A stretch of DNA of 32,192 bases from Tateyamaria pelophila (lineage in GTDB: Bacteria; Pseudomonadota; Alphaproteobacteria; Rhodobacterales; Rhodobacteraceae): NCBI RefSeq assembly GCF_019966495.1, contig NZ_JAIMIA010000054.1, positions 1-32,192 on the forward strand, given 5' to 3'. Of the stretch, positions 1 to 7,044 are shown in pieces. A model generated the notes under the pieces. It searched no databases, was not told the origin of the DNA, and saw only the letters and a list, made by a program, of their open reading frames with translations. Made by a program: the position numbers and the translations under genes. Each line of letters begins with the position of its first letter. Position 1 is the stretch's first letter.

Positions 1-204
1 GGCAGCAACGAGAATACCAACGGCTTGCTGCGCCAGTTCATGCCCAAGGGAGCTGACTTGAGCGATGCCAGCCAAACCTGGCTCAACGACGTAGCCGCTT
101 TGATGAATAACCGTCCCAGAAAGACCCTCGGCTGGAGAACCCCCGCCGAAGCCATGGCTGATGAAATAGCGGCCTTTAAATCAACCGTTGCACTTGATGT
201 TTGA
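1..204 (+). pseudogene. IS30-family transposase, C-terminal end (cut by window edge)
   Basis: An open frame runs from the first base to a TGA at 202-204 and encodes the end of an IS30-type transposase. It shows the ENTNGLLRQFMPKG block, followed by LNNRPRK-like (here MNNRPRK), TLGWRTPAEA. These form the end of the DDE catalytic domain in IS30, with the catalytic Glu in the N-E-N-T-N-G block. The 5' part lies outside the window, so intactness cannot be judged. Directly after the stop the sequence changes, on the other strand, into an IS5 transposase, so the right end of this IS30 copy lies within about 205-235. Confidence 0.85.
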
Positions 205-221
205 ATCCAAGCTGTGTCCAC

Positions 222-476
222 GTTATGCGCGTCGGCGATGGCGTCCATGATCCGGTCCCAGTGGCCCGCATAGCTCCACCGATTGAAGCGGTTGTAGACC
301 GTTGTCGGTGGGCCGTATTCGCTGGGCAGATCGGCCCAAGGGATGCCGGTGCGCAGGACGTAGAAAATGCCGTTGATCACGCGGCGGTCATCTACCCGCT
401 TCTTGCCGCGCGTTTTGTTAGGCAAGACAGCTTTGATGAATTCCCATTCCAGATCACTCATGTCTGATCGCGCCAC
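222..476 (-). pseudogene. IS5-family transposase, N-terminal fragment
   Basis: On the minus strand a GTG at 476, preceded by a GGGAGG ribosome site, opens a frame reading (M)ARSDMSDLEWEF, then RRVINGIFYVLRTGIPW and YGPPTTVYNRFNRW. This is the standard N-terminal domain of IS5 (IS427-like) transposases; an internal ATG at 461 is an alternative start. The match stops after about 80 residues, near DAIADAH, where the frame runs into the end of the IS30 element. The IS5 catalytic part is therefore missing here, and the left coordinate is an estimate of the junction. It most probably reflects IS30 inserting into IS5. Non-functional. Confidence 0.8.
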
Positions 477-881
477 TTACATCCTCCCGCCCGTTGTTTG
501 GACGAAATGAATCACAAACCTATGCCCTTAAACAAGAATTAATGGGTGTGCTGCCTAGTCATTTGGTTGCGTTGGATGCGATAGCCCCGGGCAATTTCCC
601 ACAAAAGCCACTGCCGACCGCTCTGGGCTCAGAACGGCCATGCGGCACCGCAGCAGACCGCGCCCAAAAACCGAAATGATACCTGTCATTGCGACCCATG
701 GTGCGAGGTAGGGGAAAATCGTTGTGTGTCCGGTCCTTGACCGTGCTACCAACGGTAGTCCCAGCCATTGGGTCTGACATTGCAGCCGTTTGTGTCGGAC
801 GCGGCGAAATCAACGGTAGAGCCCAAAGCGTCGAATGCTGCGCGACGCATGAATGTCCAGTTCTGATTTTCGACGCCATGA
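477..881. other. Intergenic DNA with degenerate repeat, no gene seen
   Basis: The first 50 bases should hold the terminal end of the IS5 element, but I could not define its inverted repeat. The rest has only overlapping shadow frames without family resemblance. A weak copy of the dispersed intergenic repeat is visible around 775-860 (GAATGCTGCGCGACGCATGAA at 833, and a GCAGCCGTTTGTGTCGGAC stretch near 783). Confidence 0.5.
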
Positions 882-1682
882 TCAGGCGACAAGGCCGAGC
901 TCTTTGTCGGTGGCTGTTACGGAGTATTTTTCCCTGGGAGGCATGGGCCTTGATTGCCAAGGCGGTTCGAAGGCGAAGCTTGAAACGCTGCGGCCTTCTG
1001 GCAAGGCACCATTTCCTGACCCAAGCGCGTAGTCGTAGTACAGCTTGACGATCTCTTCATCGGTCACCTGCTTTGTCGCCGGATGCGCCATGCATGCGTC
1101 ATGCCACGCGCGAACACGGTCATATTCCTTGCCTTCGGGAAGCTTGAAACCTTCGTAGTAGTCAAGGAACCAAAACCGCTTGAACATTGGCGTGAAGACG
1201 GCCTCAGCCAGACCAAAATCCTCAAACAGGTATGGCCCGTTTGAACTGTGATGGCCGAGGAAATCATCAATGTCCCGATAGAGCGCCAGGAGCTTGTCCA
1301 GATGTGTGTCCCGCTGCTCCGGGTCCTGGTTCATGACAAAGAGATAACCTGCCATCGTGAAAGGGCCCTCGCGGGCAATCAGCATCGATTCAATGGCATG
1401 CTCGACCGGGTCGCTGCGGCGCAACGATGCCCCCGGCAAGGCTTCGTCAAGATAACGCAGGATGACGAGGCTTTCCTTGAGAATGTGCCCGTCGCTGGTT
1501 TCCAGCACCGGCAAGGCAGTGGTGCCTCGGGTTTTGGCCAGCAAATCCGGATCGCGCGGCTTGGTGATGTCCACGACCCGGAACTCCACTGCATCTGTTA
1601 GCCCCCGCAGAGCCAGAAGGATTTCCAGACGTTGAGAAAATGGGCAGACGGGGATGTGATAGACGATGTGCTTGTCGGTCAT
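882..1682 (-). CDS. Glutathione S-transferase family protein
   Basis: The 266-residue protein starts at ATG 1682. The longer open frame to 1805 only adds antisense cupin sequence. Residues 3-80 form a thioredoxin-fold GST N-terminal domain. It has a glutaredoxin-like redox or GSH motif C13-P-F-S16 and the Leu-Pro-Val-Leu stretch that holds the cis-proline, followed by the helical C-terminal domain. It probably conjugates or reduces small molecules with glutathione in the cytoplasm; the substrate cannot be read from the sequence. It lies 4 bases downstream of the cupin gene and is surely cotranscribed with it. A divergent LysR regulator upstream is the likely controller. The C-terminal 30 residues (PPREKYSV...) form a tail beyond the usual GST length. 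Confidence 0.85.
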   Translation of the reverse strand: MTDKHIVYHIPVCPFSQRLEILLALRGLTDAVEFRVVDITKPRDPDLLAKTRGTTALPVLETSDGHILKESLVILRYLDEALPGASLRRSDPVEHAIESMLIAREGPFTMAGYLFVMNQDPEQRDTHLDKLLALYRDIDDFLGHHSSNGPYLFEDFGLAEAVFTPMFKRFWFLDYYEGFKLPEGKEYDRVRAWHDACMAHPATKQVTDEEIVKLYYDYALGSGNGALPEGRSVSSFAFEPPWQSRPMPPREKYSVTATDKELGLVA

Positions 1683-1686
1683 GTGA

Positions 1687-2130
1687 TCAATCCAGCGGGG
1701 GGCCGGTGAAGGCCATGTTGTGGCGTGTGGCGCTCTCTTCGATAGCAGGCATGTCCTCGGGGATGCGGCATTGACCGGCAGCCATGTCTGCAAAGAAGCC
1801 CTCAAACCCTCCGGGTGTGAGGATCACGAAATGGCGGCAAGGGCCGTCATCGGTCACTTTGAATGTATGTTTCTTGCCCCGTGGGATGAACACGCTTTCG
1901 CCCGCCCCGGCGGTGAACTCTTCGCCTTCCAGCCAGAACCTGCAGGTCCCGGCAACGATCACAAAGGTTTCGTCTTCGTTCTGATGCACGTGTCGCGGCG
2001 GGCCGCTGCCTGCGGGGGACCAGCTGTCCACAATGGACATCGCGCCTCCTGTCTGTTCCGGGCGGAGGATTGTTTTGTACTGTACGCCGAGCCATTCGAT
2101 GGCGCCGTCGATTTGGGCCAGATCTTTCAT
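1687..2130 (-). CDS. Cupin-domain protein
   Basis: This 147-residue single-domain cupin has an AAGGGAG ribosome site before ATG 2130. Cupin motif 1 gives H47-x-H49 and E54 (PPRHVHQNEDETF), and motif 2 includes P83-R-G and H88 (FIPRGKKHTF). The full metal-binding His/His/Glu/His set is therefore present and a divalent metal is expected. Related proteins are small dioxygenases, isomerases or binding proteins; nothing points to a specific reaction. It is the first gene of a two-gene operon with the GST-like protein and diverges from a LysR regulator, a layout typical of a small catabolic or detoxification unit induced by its own substrate. Confidence 0.85.
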   Translation of the reverse strand: MKDLAQIDGAIEWLGVQYKTILRPEQTGGAMSIVDSWSPAGSGPPRHVHQNEDETFVIVAGTCRFWLEGEEFTAGAGESVFIPRGKKHTFKVTDDGPCRHFVILTPGGFEGFFADMAAGQCRIPEDMPAIEESATRHNMAFTGPPLD

Positions 2131-2201
2131 TGTTTCGCTCCCTTGGAATTGGATTGAAACGAATGCGCTTTCGTTGACAGATAGCTACATTATCGCCAGC
2201 C

Positions 2202-2227
2202 TATCAGGCAAACCGCATTTTCTGATA
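2202..2227. promoter_or_regulatory. Candidate LysR operator in the divergent promoter
   Basis: A perfect inverted repeat, TATCAG (2202-2207) and CTGATA (2222-2227), is separated by 14 bases and ends 15 bases before the LysR start codon. It lies in the 112-base gap shared by the LysR gene and the cupin operon. LysR-type activators usually bind such interrupted palindromes between divergent genes. That this regulator binds here is inference. Confidence 0.45.
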
Positions 2228-2242
2228 TAGGGTATCGGCCAA

Positions 2243-3175
2243 GTGAATTTCGCTACACTCGATCTGAATCTTTTGCGCGTGTTGGACGCTCTCTTTCGCG
2301 AAGGCTCAACCGTAAAGGCGGCCGACCGGCTGGCCATGTCGCAATCCGCTGTCTCTGGCGCATTATCACGTCTTCGCCATGCCTTGGATGACCCGCTTTT
2401 TGTGCGGCAGGGAAACCGATTGGTTGCTACAGATTATGCAGCGGGGATCGAAACCGGTTTGCGCGAGGAGCTCGAACGTTTGGAGCTCCTGCTGGCCCCG
2501 CCGACTACTTTTGACCCGCAAACCGCCGAAGGCACTTTCCGAATTGCCGCCAGTGATTTTTTCGCGGAACTCCTGATGCCGCCCTTGGGTGATCTTTTGC
2601 AAAAATCAGCGCCCAATCTTCGTGCTCAGCTCGTTGATCTGGTTCCGAACGACTACGTGGCCAGCCTTGAACAACGCAAGGCCGACATTGCGCTGATCCC
2701 CGATTTGTTACTGCCGGACTGGGTCAATCGAGAACCGCTTTTCCATTCGCCGTTCCACGTTATCGCCCGCAAAGGCAATCCAGGCATCAAGAGGCTTGAG
2801 GACGGGACGCAGATGCCAATGGATACCTTTTGCGCGCTTCACCACGTTCTGTTCTCTCCTGAGGGAAATCTCGCTGCGATGGGTGATGCTGCGCTGACAC
2901 GCGTTGGTAAACGTCGACAGGTCGCGATGACTGTTCCAGTGTTCAGCGGCGTTTGCCGCGCGGTGAGCGAAAGCGATCTCATCGCGCTTGTTCCCGCGCA
3001 ACTTGCTGAGAAAGTAGCCAAGGCATTTGGGCTGAATGTGTTCAAACCTCCAATGGAGATTGAACCGGCGTTGATCATCGGCATCTGGCACAAGCGTTCC
3101 GACAATGCCCCGATGGCGGCCTGGATGCGGAGCCAAGTCTTCGAATTAATGAAGAGTTTGGAGCTAGACAGTTAG
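2243..3175 (+). CDS. LysR-family transcriptional regulator
   Basis: The protein has 310 residues, the usual length, and a GTG start at 2243. The N-terminal winged helix-turn-helix covers about residues 6-63 (LDLNLLRVLDAL, STVKAADRLAMSQSAVSGALSRLR, DPLFVRQG), all hallmarks of the family. A periplasmic-binding-protein-like effector domain follows from about residue 90 (GTFRIAASDFF). It is transcribed away from the cupin/GST operon, so it most likely controls that operon and represses itself. The inducer is unknown. The start is chosen because the HTH begins at once; the Shine-Dalgarno sequence is weak. Confidence 0.9.
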   Translation: MNFATLDLNLLRVLDALFREGSTVKAADRLAMSQSAVSGALSRLRHALDDPLFVRQGNRLVATDYAAGIETGLREELERLELLLAPPTTFDPQTAEGTFRIAASDFFAELLMPPLGDLLQKSAPNLRAQLVDLVPNDYVASLEQRKADIALIPDLLLPDWVNREPLFHSPFHVIARKGNPGIKRLEDGTQMPMDTFCALHHVLFSPEGNLAAMGDAALTRVGKRRQVAMTVPVFSGVCRAVSESDLIALVPAQLAEKVAKAFGLNVFKPPMEIEPALIIGIWHKRSDNAPMAAWMRSQVFELMKSLELDS

Positions 3176-3595
3176 TCAATCTGTGCCACGCAGCGCCCGT
3201 GGGATATATACAAATCGATGTTTCGAAAAACAGAATCGAAATTGGTTTAATCAGTCAATGCAGACATTCGCGCAGCCGCAGCGAAATGGCGCTTCGTCCC
3301 GCAGACCGACGTTTCAGCCGAAGAAATGCTGCGCTGTGCACGAACGGCAGGTTCGACGGGCCGCACCGCAGCATTCAAGATCACTGTAGGACGTCGGCAA
3401 TGGGCCGTCCACGACGACTGCGTTGTGATCTATCGCAAGCAATCCGCTGTATCGCCAGAAGTCGGATTCGAGCCAATTCTAGAAAGTGTTGCGACTGCAG
3501 AAAATCAGTGCTTCCAGACCTTGTTCGACTAATGCCAGGTGTTAATTGCTTGTTGGATCGAGCCGTTTCGTTAAGTTTGGCGGTGGAGGGCTACG
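3176..3595. other. Intergenic DNA carrying a dispersed repeat
   Basis: No convincing gene is present; frames such as 3199-3693 are low-complexity shadows. A copy of the dispersed repeat lies at about 3325-3388 (ATGCTGCGCTGTGCACGAACGG, then GGGCCGCACCGCAGCATTCAA), in the same orientation as the copy near 5317. A related fragment (GACATTCGCGCAGCCGCAGCG) is at 3263-3283. A good ribosome site GGAGGG for the next gene sits at 3585-3590. Confidence 0.5.
3325..3388. repeat. Dispersed intergenic repeat, copy B
   Basis: An imperfect palindrome begins AATGCTGCG and ends CGCAGCATT, so its outer ends are inverted repeats. It shares most bases with copies at 5317-5375 (same strand) and 22923-22980 (opposite strand). 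Confidence 0.6.
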
Positions 3596-5242
3596 ATGCG
3601 TTCACGAATTACAACCCTGATGGTCGTCGACATGGTCGGGTACTCATCCATGATGAACACCAATCAGGAGGCTGCAATCGAAGCGGTGCGTGAACTCAAG
3701 CATCACCAACTGGAGCCGGTGCTTTCGGACTTTGGTGGAGAAGTCCTCAAACGCATGGGCGACGGCTGGATCGTCGCTTTTTCCTCGATCAGCGCGGCCT
3801 TGGACAGTGCCGTTAAAGTGCAAACCAATCTCTATAACCACCCCACCATAAAGCTAAGGATTGGGTGCCATCTGGGCGAAATCATCGAAGATGACGATGA
3901 CTTTTATGGCGCCGGTGTAAACATTACTCAACGCATCCAGACGGAAGCGCCGCCCGGTGGTGTGATGGTCTCGGAAGACTTTTGCCGCCAGCTATCAACC
4001 GAAAAGGCCGCGGTACTTAGCGACGCCGGCGCATTTAACCTAAAGAACATCTCTCAGCCTGTGCGTCTTTTCCAATGGCGACCTGCACCGGGTGCGAAAG
4101 GTAAGTCAGGTGATGTGCCCTCTATCGCAGTCCGAGCCTTTGACTATGCCCCGGTTGATGCTGAGACCGAAGCTCTTGCGGGTGATCTTCGAGACCAGTT
4201 GATCGTACGGACATCACGGAGGAAAGGTGTGTCTGTTTTCGATGCATCTGCCAAGACAGTAGACGAAGCGACCTATGATTTGCGCGGACGAGTTCGGATC
4301 GCGGAACGGCGCGGCAGGTTAACCGTCACGCTGATCTCACGTACCGACGCAAGGCCTGTCTGGTCGCAGACATATGAGGCTCTTACGGAAGATATATTCG
4401 CATTCTGTGACAGTGTTCTGGAACGGGCTGAGGGCGATTTGCGTCTGCAAACCAATGCTTTTGATGGGGATCGACTTGTCGGCATCGCTGTCGAGGACCT
4501 CAGTATATCCGAGCTTCGCGCACGTGCCGCCAACGATTTTTATAAGGTCACGATGGAAAGCTGGGAAGACGGGCTTGCACTAATGCAACGTGCGATCTCG
4601 CTCAATCCACTGGACGGCATGTCGCTTTGCATGCGCGTGGAAGCACAGCTCATGCTGCATGGCGCGCGGTACGAGACTATGCCTGAGGACATTCAGAAAA
4701 CATGTGCGGAGGACTTAAATACTGCCGTAATCCAAATACCCAAGAGCGATTACGTCATTTGGATCCGCGGAAATTTTCGTCTTGCGGTGCAAGAGGATGT
4801 CGTCGGTGCGCGCGCTGACCTGAAACGCAGTAGGCAGTTGAACCCTGCCTATTTAGAGAACCACGAACTCGAGGGCCAGATTTTACTGCGAGAGTCCGAT
4901 TTCGCGGGAGCGGATCTCGCTTTTTCGCGCCTGGTGGAGCGTGGGGAGCAGGATCCGCTACAACCGTATCGGCTGTTTATGCGTGGCGTCGCGAGGTACT
5001 GTGGTGGAAACTTCGAAGGGGCGGCTCAGGACGCCTCGGCCGCTTATGACTTACGCCCAAATGAAGCTGGTCATCTGAAACTCCGAGCGATGGCGTTGAC
5101 CGAGATGCGACTTCCTGAACAGGCTGAGGCATGCTTAAACGCTGCAAAAAAGCTGTCGCAAAACCCGATGATGAACACAAAGCCTCCGGTCCTGCCGCCT
5201 GACTTTCGCTGGGTATTAGATAAGCTGAAACCAGGTGCCTAA
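3596..5242 (+). CDS. Class III adenylate/guanylate cyclase with TolB-like and TPR-like regions
   Basis: The protein has 548 residues; ATG 3596 is preceded by GGAGGG at good spacing. Residues 1-160 are a class III cyclase homology domain. D12 (VVDMVGYSSM) and D56 (KRMGDGWIVAF) match the two metal-binding aspartates, and N109/R113 (GAGVNITQRI) match the transition-state pair, so catalysis looks possible. Residues 170-290 resemble the TolB-like region common after such domains (SIAVRAFDY, DLRDQLIVRTSRR, YDLRGRV, VWSQTYEA). About 310-530 is helical, with TPR-like repeats (ALMQRAISLNPLDG, DLKRSRQLNPAYLENHELEG, QDASAAYDLRPNEAGHLKLRA). There is no signal peptide or membrane segment, so it is cytoplasmic. 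It should make cAMP or cGMP under control of the TPR part. The product nucleotide cannot be decided. It stands alone between repeat-bearing gaps. Confidence 0.88.
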   Translation: MRSRITTLMVVDMVGYSSMMNTNQEAAIEAVRELKHHQLEPVLSDFGGEVLKRMGDGWIVAFSSISAALDSAVKVQTNLYNHPTIKLRIGCHLGEIIEDDDDFYGAGVNITQRIQTEAPPGGVMVSEDFCRQLSTEKAAVLSDAGAFNLKNISQPVRLFQWRPAPGAKGKSGDVPSIAVRAFDYAPVDAETEALAGDLRDQLIVRTSRRKGVSVFDASAKTVDEATYDLRGRVRIAERRGRLTVTLISRTDARPVWSQTYEALTEDIFAFCDSVLERAEGDLRLQTNAFDGDRLVGIAVEDLSISELRARAANDFYKVTMESWEDGLALMQRAISLNPLDGMSLCMRVEAQLMLHGARYETMPEDIQKTCAEDLNTAVIQIPKSDYVIWIRGNFRLAVQEDVVGARADLKRSRQLNPAYLENHELEGQILLRESDFAGADLAFSRLVERGEQDPLQPYRLFMRGVARYCGGNFEGAAQDASAAYDLRPNEAGHLKLRAMALTEMRLPEQAEACLNAAKKLSQNPMMNTKPPVLPPDFRWVLDKLKPGA

Positions 5243-5316
5243 AGCTAAAGTGGTACATCATAGACATATCCAAGTGACCGTCTGCGTCGTCGGCTGACCA
5301 ACATTTTGGCCAACAG

Positions 5317-5375
5317 AATGCTGCGCGATGCACGAACGGCTGCAATGACGGGCCGCATCGCAGCATACAACATGT
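5317..5375. repeat. Dispersed intergenic repeat, copy C
   Basis: This begins GAATGCTGCGCGATGCACG and ends CGCAGCATACAACATGT. Positions 5349-5375 (27 bases) are exactly reverse-complementary to 22923-22949, 17.5 kb away. The left half (ATGCTGCG) and right half (CGCAGCAT) are inverted with respect to each other, so each unit can fold. Confidence 0.75.
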
Positions 5376-5790
5376 TTGGCGAGCGGAAGCTTGGGGCCGG
5401 GCGTGTCATGGCGGGCGCACACGCACACGGCTCGCAACATTGCAGGGTCCGCTTCCTGCGCACAACTGCCGGTCGTCAGTGGCATGGCGACCTACGGCTT
5501 TCAAAAGATGCTGAAGGTGCAATGGTGCGGCACCGTCAGGCATCTCCCCACCCAAACCGACCGACGTAAGACCCGTCCCTTATATTCGCATCGGATTGTG
5601 CTGTCGGACGCACTTTCGAAAAGGGCGCTCGACCGAAAATACCAACACTCTGAAAATTCAATACTTTTTGAAAGCGCCCTTCTGAAGCACTAGGGCGCTC
5701 GGTTAGAGACAAATGGCGTTCAGAGACTGATTTTGGGCATTTCACCAGTCTCCGAAGGGCGGTCGCCACGGCTAAACCCCTTTGAAACCA

Positions 5791-5817
5791 AAAGAAAAAA
5801 GGCCCCGTTGGGGGCCT
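5791..5817 (-). terminator. Rho-independent terminator of tRNA-Ser
   Basis: Read on the minus strand: stem AGGCCCC, loop CAAC, stem GGGGCCT (5800-5817), followed by a T-rich run (complement of AAAGAAAAAA at 5791-5800). It lies 25 bases past the tRNA 3' end. Confidence 0.85.
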
Positions 5818-5841
5818 CGTATTGGGTTCGCGACTGGTTTC

Positions 5842-5931
5842 TGGCGGAGACTGTGGGATTCGAACCCACGGGACGCTCTCACGCCCAACGGTTTTCAAGA
5901 CCGCCGCATTCGACCACTCTGCCAAATCTCC
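5842..5931 (-). tRNA. tRNA-Ser (anticodon UGA)
   Basis: This is a 90-base class II tRNA read on the minus strand. Acceptor GGAGATT pairs with AGTCTCC, followed by discriminator G and an encoded CCA (5842-5844). The anticodon loop CTTGAAA (5893-5899) gives anticodon TGA at 5895-5897. The long variable arm (TGGGCGTGAGAGCGTCCC region) and the T-loop GTTCGAATC are typical of serine tRNA. It reads UCA/UCG-type serine codons. No integrated element is attached to this copy. Confidence 0.95.
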
Positions 5932-6097
5932 GTTGTTGCCTCCTTTAGGCCGCCCTGCGCGATTCGGCAAACAAGCAAATGGATGAGGAAAATGGCCGAT
6001 CGCGCATCGCCGTGCTTTTCACAAGGCGCGAGCCGGGCTATGATGGGCAAGAACCCTTCAAGCCGGGAAAATAATACGTGCCGTAAACGAGCACATC

Positions 6098-6113
6098 GGT
6101 CACCAAAGTGACC
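6098..6113. promoter_or_regulatory. Palindrome upstream of the cell-envelope operon
   Basis: A perfect inverted repeat GGTCAC-CAAA-GTGACC ends 32 bases before the lipoprotein start codon. It could be an operator for the operon or a small hairpin in the leader. No U-tract follows, so it is not a terminator. Confidence 0.35.
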
Positions 6114-6145
6114 CAACAGGCAAACAGCAGGCAAGGACGACGTCC

Positions 6146-7027
6146 ATGAGCAGAGCATTCCACCTTCCCACCTTTCGCACTGGCGCGGCCCTTCTTCTGG
6201 CGACGACCCTTTTGTCCGCATGTGATGAAAACGGTGATTTTGTCGCCATGCAGGCCTTTGAGCCAGAGAGCACTGACGTGCAGGGCACATCAGACCCACG
6301 TCCCGAAACCCGTACCGTCGAACGTGAAGTCGAAGCACCAGACGTGTTTTCAACCGCCGAAGCAGGGCTTTGGGATGGGCGTCCTTCGCTTGGCGGAGTC
6401 TGGGTGGCGCATCCGGATGTAAACGAACCCGAGCGTGTGATCATTCGCAATACCAGCAACGACAAGTTCGTTGTCGGCGCTCTGTTTCGGCGCGAAAGGG
6501 ATATTCCAGGGCCACGGCTGCAAATCAGCTCCGACGCCGCCGAAGCGCTTGGCATGCTGGCGGGGGCGCCAGCAGCGCTGAGTGTAACCGCGCTGCGCAA
6601 AGAAGAGGTTGCCGATCCGACTTCGCCGCTGGAGAGTGAAGCCATTGCCGCCCTCGGCGCTGTCGAAGCGACGCCCCTTGACGCAGCGGCCACGACAACT
6701 GCGCAAAGTACAGTTGCCGCAACCGGCATCCAACCTGCGGCTGCCGCAGAACCCATTCAGGCGGCGGCATCCCCTCTGCCGTCGGCCTCCAAGCTTGCCA
6801 AACCCTACATCCAGATTGGCATCTTCTCAGTCGAAGCGAACGCTGAACGCACTGCCAAGCAGATGCGCAACAGTGGACTTCTTCCCACTGTCAATCGCTT
6901 CGAGCGCGATGGCAAACCATTCTGGCGGGTTTTGGTTGGCCCTGCTGCAACCTCCGGCGAAAGACGCCAACTGATCACCAAAGTCAAAAGCGAAGGCTTT
7001 ACAGATGCCTACGCCGTGACCAACTGA
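6146..7027 (+). CDS. SPOR-domain lipoprotein with double-psi beta-barrel (RlpA-like)
   Basis: The 293-residue protein has an N-terminal signal with lipobox L-L-S-A-C26, so it is expected to be a lipid-anchored periplasmic or outer-membrane protein. Residues about 73-152 (SLGGVWVAHPD, PERVIIRNTSN, GPRLQISSDAA) look like the double-psi beta-barrel of RlpA relatives. A low-complexity Ala/Pro/Thr linker (about 155-215) leads to a C-terminal SPOR domain (about 219-293: YIQIGIFSVEANAERTAKQM, PFWRVLVGP, AYAVTN). SPOR domains bind denuded septal peptidoglycan, which fits a role in cell division or wall remodelling. The D,D-carboxypeptidase 17 bases downstream acts on the same polymer. It is the first gene of the operon. 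Confidence 0.85.
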   Translation: MSRAFHLPTFRTGAALLLATTLLSACDENGDFVAMQAFEPESTDVQGTSDPRPETRTVEREVEAPDVFSTAEAGLWDGRPSLGGVWVAHPDVNEPERVIIRNTSNDKFVVGALFRRERDIPGPRLQISSDAAEALGMLAGAPAALSVTALRKEEVADPTSPLESEAIAALGAVEATPLDAAATTTAQSTVAATGIQPAAAAEPIQAAASPLPSASKLAKPYIQIGIFSVEANAERTAKQMRNSGLLPTVNRFERDGKPFWRVLVGPAATSGERRQLITKVKSEGFTDAYAVTN

Positions 7028-7044
7028 CCGATAGGAGAAAGACC

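Larger units (their letters stand above)
5243..5841. other. Long intergenic region with repeats, no gene seen
   Basis: It holds a strong copy of the dispersed repeat (5317-5375). It also has an inverted repeat AAGGGCGCT (5621-5629) / AGCGCCCTT (5673-5681) with a 43-base loop, plus a third AGGGCGCTCG at 5692-5701 that directly repeats 5622-5631. Frames here have no family resemblance. The right end carries the terminator of the minus-strand tRNA-Ser. Confidence 0.5.

Noticed and set aside
5536-5970. Minus-strand frame covering the tRNA-Ser
   Set aside because: It is translated from the tRNA and its terminator (DLAEWSNAAVLKTVGRESVP is the well-known tRNA-Ser shadow), not a protein gene.
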